Source of the DNA: Aurantiochytrium sp. KH105
Taxonomy: Eukaryota; Sar; Bigyra; Thraustochytrida; Thraustochytriidae
Assembly: GCA_003116975.1 (NCBI GenBank)
Contig: BGKB01000044.1
Coordinates: 74,940-138,939, forward strand
Length of the DNA stretch: 64,000 nt
Direction of reading: 5' to 3'
Positions 1 to 8,414 of this stretch are shown here, piece by piece. Each line of letters begins with the position of its first letter. Within the stretch, counting starts at the first letter, position 1. The translations under genes were made by a program, and so were the position numbers. Under the pieces are notes generated by a model, which did not search any database, was not told the DNA's origin, and saw only the letters and a program-made list of their open reading frames with translations.

Positions 1-833
1 GGCAGAATAAAGTCTGCGTGCTGCGATAGGTCCTCGAGGGATCCCGCACCGTTGGGAATGCCGATGCGAAGACCAACCTGAGCGGCGTAGCCCATGCTCA
101 TGTCCGTAATGGTGTCGCCCACCATGACGGTGTTACGCGGCTCGACACCGAGACGATCGCAAATGTGGAAAATCTGCTCTGGGTTTGGCTTGGGGGGCAG
201 ATGCGCGTCGTCGCCACAAACCACCTGGTCCACAAGATGGTCCACCTTGAGCCAGGCGAGCGTGGTCTCGGTCACATCGCGGTCATCGGTGGTGCAGACG
301 GCAATCTTCGAGCCGCGCTCCTTGCGCAAAAAGGAGAACAAATCGTGCAAGTCAGTGAGCGCACGTGTGTCCGTCTCCGGGTTGGGCATGTGCCAGGCCT
401 TGCGAATGGCCTCCACGGCCTCGTCGCGGCGATTGGAGCCCATGTGCGAGCTGACAAATTCCACGCAAATTTCTTCGATGTTGTGCATCGGCGAGCAGCA
501 AATGGGGCTCCGGTTATGCACCGTGCCCTCTGTCCTGTTGTACCCGAGGGCCTCGGTAAAGAGCTGCATGGCCTCGCGGTTCAGGTGGCCCTGGTCCTCG
601 AGTCTGGCGCACAGCTTCTCCGCCCACCTGCCCCACATGTATTTGAAATCGATGAGCGTGCCGTCCTTGTCAAAGATCACCAGATCCGGCGCGAACTGCC
701 GCGCCTCGCGCGCAGCCACCGGCGCGCCTGCCGTCTGCGCGCCTGCCAGCGCGCTCTTCGCGCGGCTCTGCACCGCGAGGCCGCCGCGGGAGCCTCCTCC
801 GCGCGCCGTCGTTGCCATCTTCATCGCCCACAT
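1..833 (-). CDS. HAD-superfamily hydrolase (phosphoglycolate-phosphatase-like), 3' part cut by window edge
   Basis: The minus strand is open from an ATG at 833 to the window edge (about 277 codons visible). Motif I FDKDGTLIDF appears about 50 residues in, motif II is AVCTTDD, and the acidic motif III/IV is MVGDTITDM, giving the usual order of a HAD phosphatase with a cap between motifs I and II. The nucleophile would be the first Asp of DKDGT. The N-terminus (MWAMKMATTARGG onward, rich in Arg/Ala/Ser and lacking acids for about 40 residues) resembles an organelle-targeting peptide, so a mitochondrial location is possible. Substrate cannot be told from sequence. Start choice: the first ATG in frame, with further Mets at residues 4 and 6. 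No ATG occurs on this strand between 834 and 1055. The C-terminus lies outside the window. Confidence 0.85.
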   Translation of the reverse strand, partial: MWAMKMATTARGGGSRGGLAVQSRAKSALAGAQTAGAPVAAREARQFAPDLVIFDKDGTLIDFKYMWGRWAEKLCARLEDQGHLNREAMQLFTEALGYNRTEGTVHNRSPICCSPMHNIEEICVEFVSSHMGSNRRDEAVEAIRKAWHMPNPETDTRALTDLHDLFSFLRKERGSKIAVCTTDDRDVTETTLAWLKVDHLVDQVVCGDDAHLPPKPNPEQIFHICDRLGVEPRNTVMVGDTITDMSMGYAAQVGLRIGIPNGAGSLEDLSQHADFIL

Positions 834-2048
834 CGAAACCCGCCTCGCGAACGCGGACCTGCCTCCGCTCGCCGCGCCCCTCGTCCCTGCTTCGCCCGCC
901 CGCTCGAGCGCACGGCCGAGCGCGAGCGCGAGCGCGAGCACGAGCACGAGCGCGAGCGCGAGCGCGAGGACTCCGAGCTCCGGTTCTGCGCACCCGTTGA
1001 GAAAGAAAAGGGTGCTGTGATGATCGCCTCCTCCGTGCCTAGCTAGACCTGCGCTCCATGTACAGACGCGGCTCCGCGCTCCGCTCTCTGCTCCGCTCTG
1101 CTCCGCTCTGCTCCGCTCTGCTCTCCCCGCGCCGCTTTGCTCCTCTCGCGCGCGCCGCCGCCCTCGCGGCTCCGCGCGATCGCGAATCGCTTCTGCGCGC
1201 CAAGATGCGGCCGAGATGCGGCGCCCGATCTCTCTCACAGTCAATGCCCGCGGTGCTAGAAGAGAGACCCGCGACGCATACAGAGAGAGAGAAGGAGACC
1301 GGAAAGCCGGCATCGACAAGTTCGTTACCTTTCTCCGCTGCCGCTGCTCGTACAGTTACTACCGGCCCTTCTACTCACTCTTCTTTGCACCTGCAGGCCT
1401 GGTTGGGCGCACGACGCTCTTCCCGCGTCTCAATCGAGCTAGCTGCACGAGCCAGCACCTGCTACGCGCAGGGCGGTGAGGCGCGGCACGAACGCGCCCG
1501 TCTGGCAAAGCTCACCTAATCGCCGCGCCTCGACTTGCCTTGGCACGACTCGCTCGACTCGACTCGACTCGAGGAAGAAGTAATTCTGCGCGCCGAGCGA
1601 CCGGCGCCGAGTGATGATGAGTGATGGATGATGATGATGATGATGGTCACAGGGTGGGTGGGTGGCACATCATCGTGATCACATCGACGTCCTTGACCGC
1701 CCGGCCACGTTGCGATGACGGGCGAGGCAACGAGGCGGGCTGCCGGCCGTGCCCTCGTGGCGAGAGACTGCTCTGCTGAGCGGAGCTGGGCGGAGCGGAG
1801 CGCGGGCCGAGGGAGAGAGCGAAGGCGACGAGGACAAGATCAGAAAGGTTGCGTTGTGGCCAGCCAGCCGTCAGCAGTCGGTCGGTCGGCCGGAAAAGGA
1901 CGCGCAAAGAGAAAGGCCTGCGCAAGCAAAGGGAAAAATCATTCATAAGCAATCCTAGGCCTCCTCCAGCCGCCGTGGCCGGTCGTTCTCTCTTGAAAGG
2001 AAGAGGAAGAGTATACCTGGCCATCAATCGACCTTGGCGACGGCTCGT
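834..2048. other. Intergenic region, no supportable gene
   Basis: About 1.2 kb between the HAD gene 5' end and the 3' end of the large membrane-protein gene. Short open frames are arginine/serine-rich and change with each simple repeat, so I do not call them genes. It contains a GAGCGC-type tract (918-968), a 10-bp tandem repeat (1085-1123) and a GATGAT run near 1610-1645. Confidence 0.6.
1085..1123. repeat. 10-bp tandem repeat, about 4 copies
   Basis: Unit TCTGCTCCGC repeated nearly perfectly in the region upstream of the HAD gene. Confidence 0.8.
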
Positions 2049-5000
2049 TCAGGCACTCTCGGTCTCAGGCTCGATGCGATTCTCCACCTCCTTGGTGACA
2101 ATCTTGTCGACCTCTTCTGAAGAACCCACGAGGTTCATCGCGGCGCCAGCAGCGCCAAAAGAATTCGTGGCGCCCGTCGATAACACCGAGGCGCTCGTGA
2201 TAAAACCGGATTGAATGAGCGCCGAAAATCCACCAGCAGGATTGAAGGCAGCCATGCTCACGAGCAGGAAGGCGAAAAGCAAGCACAAAACAACGCCCAA
2301 CACAAAAAGGTAGATGCCGATCTGAAAGTTCGATAACCCAAGACTCTCATTGAGCACATTGTCGGCGATTTCCTCCACGAGCCAATCCCACGCGTTGAGA
2401 AACTCCTCGCGCGAAATCCTCGTGTCTGTCTCGTGCGTGTCGCAGTACGCAAACATCATTCTCCGCTTCGACTCGAGCACATTGATGCCAAGCGTGTCGA
2501 ATAGCCTCTGGAAGTCATCCCATGAGAGCGACTCCTCCGCCCCTGTGTCATTCATCTCGCTCTCTTGAGGATTTTCGGCGGATCTGAAAGAGCCCTTCTC
2601 CTCGAGAGATTGTTGCCTCGCCCCGGCATCAGTGCTCGCCTCGGCATTGGTCTCAGCCTCGGCATCTGTGTTGGCCTCCGCACTGAGTTCGACCTCGGCA
2701 TTGGCTTCAACCTTGACACTGGCATCAGCGTTGACTTTGGGTTCGCTCGCGACGATAGCGTCAGCCTTGGGACCAACGTCCACCTCACCAATTGCTTCGC
2801 TGGCGTCAGCCTCGGGGCCCACGTAGACCTCGCCATTTGCTTCGTTGTCCTGCGTACTGCCGTTCTCAACCGGGTCACTTGTCGTCTTGGATCCTTCCTC
2901 AGGAGCCCTCGCTTGATCTGCGCTCTGAGAGGCAATGAGCGTAAAGAGATCGTCAGGATTGAAGACGTAGTCGGAGTCCGAAATGATGGCCACGAGATTC
3001 GTCTTGAGTGGGTTCCGGCTCTTGAGTCGAAGACGACACGCCTCCACGATGCGCGCGCCTACCTTGCTGTTAAAAATACCTCGCATTGCCTTTTGCGCGC
3101 GGTGTCGTGCCGTAATGATTTGGCCGTACTGGAAGGCCAACACTGCGAAAAAGCAAACAAGCGCTGACCCCATGGGAAGGAACTGCTGCGGGCGCAAAAA
3201 AGCCGCCAAAATGACCCAGACGCACTGCATACTGAGCATCGTGAGCAGGGCAAAGATCGAGCACCCAAAGACGAATTTGGACGTCTTGCGCTTGATCTTT
3301 CTCCATAAGCTGACTTTCTTGGAAGGATCGCTCTTGGGCAGAATAAGAACGGCAAAGAGAAGAATGTAGCTCACCGCCAGGAAGATGGCCGACAGCCACG
3401 CTGCAGCCTCGACGAGCCAGATCACGTCAAGCGAGCGGAGATTTCTCTTGCTCGCCAGGGTTGCCGTGTCTTCACTGTGCATTGTTGAGTCTGTTCCGAT
3501 GGTGGTGGCATGAAGGGATTGCGCCGAAAGTGCAAGATACAATGTCAGAATTGGCCCTAGACTGAACAAGCCGAGCAACATGAAGATCTCCATACCTTGG
3601 ACGGCGTGCTTGCTAATCTTCTTGACAAAGGGCACGTTGTTGCCGCCCGAGCTCGTGATGGAAAGGGCGCGCATGGTCTCCACGCGCACGCTCTTTCGTT
3701 TGAGACCAATGCGCTCAAAGGCCGCGTCGTCTGGATTGATCGACTTGGCCTGCTCAGCGTTGCCCGAAATAGACCCTGCAAAGCGCTGCAGACCCGTAAG
3801 AAAACCGTGACCCATTATATTCCGCTGGCCGTTGGCGCCGGCGTCTCTTCCGACAATGAGATCATCAAAGGATACAAAGTCGCGCATATCTCCCGTTACA
3901 ACACAGTACTCCTCCACAAAGGCGGAAAGTAGCGCGTCCTCGTCGTCGGGTACGTTTGCAAGACGCGCACGATAATCATTCCGAAGATTGTCATTGGATG
4001 TCCACGCTGGCATGGTACGGCGAATGGTATCGTACGGGTCCTTCCTTTTCCACTGGCAACCATGTACGCGCGCGGCCATGAAGCCGCGCGTGCGCACGCC
4101 GTACTCCACGAGAAGACGTTTCTTGATAGTCTCTACATTTGCGACCATGTTTATATCCTCTTTGAAGCAGAATTGTTCGAACTCTTTCAAGAAGACAGAC
4201 ATGGTTAATGAACCTTCCATGCGTTTGTGCTCTGCAATCATGAGTTTTTCATCTTGCATTGTTTTCTCACATGGATAGATTGTGGAAGTCTTTTTCAAGG
4301 CGCCTGCACTTTTATTTGCCCATGGCATGCAAGTCGTCATTCTGAACCACGTCATGCGGGCGAGGGCAATGAGGTGGTTTCCGCTCCAGATGGAAATGTC
4401 GACGAGCCTCTCTAATCGCCGGTTCCTTTGCTTTTCTTTGTGGGCACGATTGACCAGCCACTTTTCGTTCAAGACACACTTTCTGTCGACAAATTCTCCG
4501 AGCGAGTCCGTAAAATACCGTCGCATGGGGTCCGTGAAAAGAACTTGGCAGAGCTCCACGGGTTGTTCAAGAGGGTCGGGAAAACTCGAGACAGTATTTT
4601 GCGTTTTTGCTCCGCTTTCGCCATCGCCAGAGCTGCACGGCGTCATGCAATGTTCGGCGGCGGCATCAATCTCTCCGTTTCCAGTCTTTGTCCCCTTGTG
4701 GTCATCACCAAGAAGCTTGGTGGTGGTTTCCTTTGCTGCGTTCTCTTGCAAAAGCTCTTGATTTTCAATCTTTTTCAGTGCGATCTTGTGCGCCTGTTTA
4801 TTGTCAAAGCTCTGCTCGAGAAAATGACGCATAAGGTGATTGAATCGACTTAGAATGGTGGCACTGAGAATGAAACCGATTGTCACGCTAAAGGCGAGGG
4901 CCAGGACGCCACGCGAGTCAGGCGTGTACGAGGCGCCGGCAACGATATCGGTCGCCGGATCCAGCATGAATCGCGTGTACGTCGGGCTGTGAAAAGGACT

Positions 5001-6716
5001 TGCGTCATCGATACTCACAAGGACTCCCCAAAGCGAGGTCCTGAAGCGAGGTCGCAAAATGCGCGAGAGCTCTTGACCGATAATGTCTCGTGTGGAAGTG
5101 CTTTCATTCCCGAGCTGAAAGGGACGGGACGGCGCGAAATCGACCCGAAAATGCTCGATGACAGGCGCAAGCAAGCCAAACGAGAGGACCGAGAGGACTG
5201 CAGGAGGTACAGAGAGGTAGATTGGCTCGTTCGTGTAGACAAAGCGGAGACTCGAGGCTGTCGCAACGTCCTCGTTCAAGTAGGGGGACATATCCACATG
5301 AAAGACTGCAAACACAACAGAGGGCGTCTCCTTGGTGTCCTCGACGGGTCCGTTCCCGTACGGGTCCCTGATGGCATCAAAGATTGGCGCTGCGTTGGCT
5401 TTGAGCATGCGTAGATACCCGAGATCGATCTGGATGTCTTCAACGTCCGCATCGTCGGCAGCTTGTGCTGCGCTAACAGCATCGTCCATGGCCTGGGAGA
5501 CAAAGGGCGCTGATCCACTTTCGTTCCATAATGCGACTTGCACAGCACCTTCATCTGTACTCAAGGTCAAACGGTCCATGTTCACTTCCATGGCGGCGCG
5601 AGCCGTGTCATTCGACAGATCAATCATGGTATCGGACGCCAGCCACGTCCGACGCATACAATAGGGTACAATAGTGTAGTCAGCTTCGTCGCGTATGGTT
5701 GTGTACAGGACGTCGGCCTTGACAAAACTTTCGCCATATGGAACGAAGACAGGCGTGGTGGAGTAGGCACAGCCATCGTAGACGGGGCAGCTGGAGCCAC
5801 AGCACTTGCGAATTTTCTCGAGGCCAGCCGTGAATTCACTCGCCGTGATTTTCCCATTTTTGTCGCCGTCATACGTGTCAAGAACTCTCTGAAGGTGCCT
5901 TCCCGCGGTGCAGTCTACCATGACGTCCTCAACGGGGCGGTGAAAGACTCTGGCCGCAGACATGGCAACGCTTGTGTCATTGTAGGTAGCTGCACGGTAG
6001 TCGACCTTGACAAGATCTGGTGCGGGCCCGGCGAGACTTTGATTGGTGTTATAAATTACGCGAATGTTTCCTTGCGAGGCCGTGAAAATGCCCGTTGCAA
6101 TGCGGGAGTCGACTACGCGAATCGGCGCGGCGCCGTTGATGACCTTTGCTTTAACTTTGATTGCGGTATTGACGATTTCAATGCGAAGCTTGGTTCCTTT
6201 CACAGTGAGCTGGCCCAGTGACAGACCGTTACCCAAGTGCAGCGTGCCATATTCTGCGTTCTTGCCTTTGACCTGGTCGACCTTGAGATTGAGAGTATTA
6301 TTCTGTGGAACGTAGACGTCAACGCGGCATGTTGGCGAGCAGTGGCGCGACTGAAAGGCGAGGCAATCGTTCTCGCCTTCGGTAGAAAGGTACTCGAGCC
6401 ATCCTGTGTTGATGTTGCGAACAACATTCATGGAAGTCGCAGCAAGTTCACGTTGTACTCGCACGCTACCAAGGTTTTGACTCGTGTCTTGATCGTATTG
6501 GCAAACCGTTTGGCCAAACTCACCGACGCCGCTCTCGGGGCATGGCTTAGCAAAGACGCTGCAGCCGGCGATTGTGACGCTGAGCGCTGTTCGTGGATCA
6601 AAGGAGTACGAGACTGCAAGGAAGGCAAGCTTTGCATACGCCCAGACTGCCAAATAAACCGTAAAAGGTGCTGCCACGAGCAACACAACGGTTCCTGCTT
6701 GACTGCACCTTCCCAT
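2049..6716 (-). CDS. 1555-aa multi-pass membrane protein with EF-hand and large ectodomain, family not recognised
   Basis: A single uninterrupted frame from ATG 6716 to TGA 2049. Residues about 8-38 form a signal-anchor-like hydrophobic segment, followed by a roughly 560-residue ectodomain with Cys clusters (for example CCGSSCPVYDGC). A canonical EF-hand loop DGDKNGKITASE lies near residues 283-294. Further hydrophobic segments occur near 600-622, 1039-1065, 1097-1125, 1145-1170, 1182-1200 and 1464-1490. An Ala/Glu/Asp-rich imperfect repeat tract lies near 1296-1368 and a degenerate EF-hand-like segment near 1420. The arrangement suggests a plasma- or endomembrane protein with calcium-responsive parts. 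I do not recognise the family; channel, receptor or scaffold are all open. It is divergent from the small spliced gene at 7324. Confidence 0.85.
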   Translation of the reverse strand: MGRCSQAGTVVLLVAAPFTVYLAVWAYAKLAFLAVSYSFDPRTALSVTIAGCSVFAKPCPESGVGEFGQTVCQYDQDTSQNLGSVRVQRELAATSMNVVRNINTGWLEYLSTEGENDCLAFQSRHCSPTCRVDVYVPQNNTLNLKVDQVKGKNAEYGTLHLGNGLSLGQLTVKGTKLRIEIVNTAIKVKAKVINGAAPIRVVDSRIATGIFTASQGNIRVIYNTNQSLAGPAPDLVKVDYRAATYNDTSVAMSAARVFHRPVEDVMVDCTAGRHLQRVLDTYDGDKNGKITASEFTAGLEKIRKCCGSSCPVYDGCAYSTTPVFVPYGESFVKADVLYTTIRDEADYTIVPYCMRRTWLASDTMIDLSNDTARAAMEVNMDRLTLSTDEGAVQVALWNESGSAPFVSQAMDDAVSAAQAADDADVEDIQIDLGYLRMLKANAAPIFDAIRDPYGNGPVEDTKETPSVVFAVFHVDMSPYLNEDVATASSLRFVYTNEPIYLSVPPAVLSVLSFGLLAPVIEHFRVDFAPSRPFQLGNESTSTRDIIGQELSRILRPRFRTSLWGVLVSIDDASPFHSPTYTRFMLDPATDIVAGASYTPDSRGVLALAFSVTIGFILSATILSRFNHLMRHFLEQSFDNKQAHKIALKKIENQELLQENAAKETTTKLLGDDHKGTKTGNGEIDAAAEHCMTPCSSGDGESGAKTQNTVSSFPDPLEQPVELCQVLFTDPMRRYFTDSLGEFVDRKCVLNEKWLVNRAHKEKQRNRRLERLVDISIWSGNHLIALARMTWFRMTTCMPWANKSAGALKKTSTIYPCEKTMQDEKLMIAEHKRMEGSLTMSVFLKEFEQFCFKEDINMVANVETIKKRLLVEYGVRTRGFMAARVHGCQWKRKDPYDTIRRTMPAWTSNDNLRNDYRARLANVPDDEDALLSAFVEEYCVVTGDMRDFVSFDDLIVGRDAGANGQRNIMGHGFLTGLQRFAGSISGNAEQAKSINPDDAAFERIGLKRKSVRVETMRALSITSSGGNNVPFVKKISKHAVQGMEIFMLLGLFSLGPILTLYLALSAQSLHATTIGTDSTMHSEDTATLASKRNLRSLDVIWLVEAAAWLSAIFLAVSYILLFAVLILPKSDPSKKVSLWRKIKRKTSKFVFGCSIFALLTMLSMQCVWVILAAFLRPQQFLPMGSALVCFFAVLAFQYGQIITARHRAQKAMRGIFNSKVGARIVEACRLRLKSRNPLKTNLVAIISDSDYVFNPDDLFTLIASQSADQARAPEEGSKTTSDPVENGSTQDNEANGEVYVGPEADASEAIGEVDVGPKADAIVASEPKVNADASVKVEANAEVELSAEANTDAEAETNAEASTDAGARQQSLEEKGSFRSAENPQESEMNDTGAEESLSWDDFQRLFDTLGINVLESKRRMMFAYCDTHETDTRISREEFLNAWDWLVEEIADNVLNESLGLSNFQIGIYLFVLGVVLCLLFAFLLVSMAAFNPAGGFSALIQSGFITSASVLSTGATNSFGAAGAAMNLVGSSEEVDKIVTKEVENRIEPETESA

Positions 6717-7323
6717 CTTGCTGCCAACTCGACTCGAAAGGCTCGGCAGCCCGCGGCTGCCTACAGCGGTTCAGCCCTCGACGCCGCTGGCGTCCGCCGC
6801 GGCAAGCGGAATCGTGCCTGCCAGAGGTTTGGGGCTCTGTGCCGTTAAGAAATTTGATGGTGCCATTTGCTGCGTGTGCGAAAGAGGGTGGGCCTGTTCC
6901 GCATTTACGAATAATGGGTCCAGGACTGACGGCTCCGCGGGCCTTGGTAGGGGAAGTAAAGCAAGTTGGCGTAGGTCTCACGACCTGGCTAGCCACGGAG
7001 GAAGGCCCTAGTCGAGGCTCAAGTCTTTATTCCCTTTTGCCTTCGTCTGTCTTCTTTCTCTTTCGCGACACCGAACTTGCAGCTTTTCATGATCTTTATC
7101 GCGTGTTCACAATCATCATACGCCTCCTCCTCCTCCTTATCGTCGTCGTCGTCGTCGTCATTTTGATCTCCGCTTATCCGGTAAGGTGGGCTGCAGCTTG
7201 AACTTACATTGTTAGATGGATCGGGCGGGAGCAGAATGAGAGCAGTAGGGATGAGACGAGACAAACGCAGAATTCACAGTCGCTCGCTGGGTGACTGGGC
7301 TGGGCGCTCGGGCCTCGATTAGG
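6717..7323. promoter_or_regulatory. Divergent intergenic region
   Basis: About 0.6 kb between two divergently oriented genes, so it should hold both promoters. It contains CCT and CGT trinucleotide runs near 7122-7160. I see no convincing TATA box or gene. Confidence 0.4.
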
Positions 7324-7723
7324 ATGCCTCGATCGGGCACGCGCACGGCGAGTGTGTCGCGTACCAAGCGCGCCCGGCCTGGCTCCCAGACGTCAACGGG
7401 CACGAAAAGGGCCCGAACCAAGAGGAGTGGCAAACCGCCCTGCGAGCTAGGCGCCAAGTGGTACGTCATGAAGAAGGCGGTGGAGGAGAACGACAGAGAA
7501 GAAGTCCGCTAGGCTACTGACGAAGAAAACGCACGTAGCCCGTACAAGCAGGAATTGCAGCATCAGTGGGAGTTTTCACACGATGAAGAAGCGCCTGAGA
7601 CTGCGTCTGCGACGAAATCGACAGTTGCTGCCTTTTCGGGCCGAGGCAGACGTCTCGGAGGTGGCGGCGAGGGCGGCCGCGGCGGCAATACTATTCGCTC
7701 GGCGGCTCCTTCGACCATCACAG

Positions 7724-7757
<34 letters not shown>

Positions 7758-8076
7758 GACGATGACAGCAAGAGCGGGAACTGACGCGAGACGACCTGTG
7801 TCTGAGCTGCAGCGTCGACGGGACATGGCAGAAGCAGCGCTGCGGAGAGCAGCCCAAGCTCGCACTTCATCGACGTCGATCCAATCTCGACAGGGCAGGG
7901 TATCAAGGCCTCATCGCAAGGTCCACGATGACAATCTATTAGCAAGCGTGCGAAAGGAGACGACATGCGGAAAGCAGCCACGAGAAGAAGAGGTGGCGCT
8001 CGTGGACCTGGTTCAAAGTACGAGTTCAAATGATAGCAAAATTGCCATCGACCTTGTTGGTGATGATGACGACTGA
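7324..8076 (+). CDS. Small basic protein with C-terminal SUMO-interacting-like motif, two exons
   Basis: Proposed exons 7324-7460 and 7539-8076. Without splicing, the frame from ATG 7324 hits TAG at 7510-7512, yet the same frame resumes at once and runs to 8076. A 78-nt intron (7461-7538) with donor GTACGT, branch-like CTACTGAC at 7514-7521 and acceptor ACGTAG removes the stop and keeps frame. The N-terminus is Arg/Lys/Ser/Thr-rich. A poly-Ser run is encoded by the TCA repeat (7731-7757). The protein ends KIAIDLVGDDDD, a hydrophobic core followed by acids, typical of a SUMO-interacting motif. No catalytic domain is visible. A nuclear role is inferred only from basic composition and the SIM. 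It is convergent with the gene at 8415-11399. Confidence 0.6.
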
Positions 8077-8414
8077 ATGACGATGATCAAAGGAGAGAAT
8101 GGTGCGATGGATCGAGATTATTGTTGTTAAAGCAAGTATGGAGAAATGTAAAGAGCATGTGATGAATAATAAAAACAATAAAGAATGAGTTTTGAAGGTC
8201 GAGGGCAGCGCCCCTTTCCCTACGTATTTGTTTGTGTGAGTGTGCGATAAATTATGGAGTTGAAAGAGGAGGAGAGTCATCTCTCCCTCTCTCAAAAGGT
8301 ATTGTGTGACTGTGCGGCTCTTCATTGTTGAGCGCGCAGGGTTGGTATTTGTGGTCAAAGGCAGTGTGCTCAGGGACGCAATTGAGCTGACCCGCCAAAG
8401 GTGGGTGTGTTTAC
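8077..8414. other. Convergent 3' intergenic region
   Basis: This stretch lies between two genes that end facing each other. It is AT-richer than its surroundings, includes AATAAA-like sequence near 8165-8185, and holds no gene I can support. Confidence 0.5.

Noticed and set aside
165-1046. Long plus-strand open frame opposite the HAD gene
   Set aside because: It is antisense to clear HAD motifs (DKDGT, GDTITDM) and its own translation is Arg/Ala-rich without domain content.
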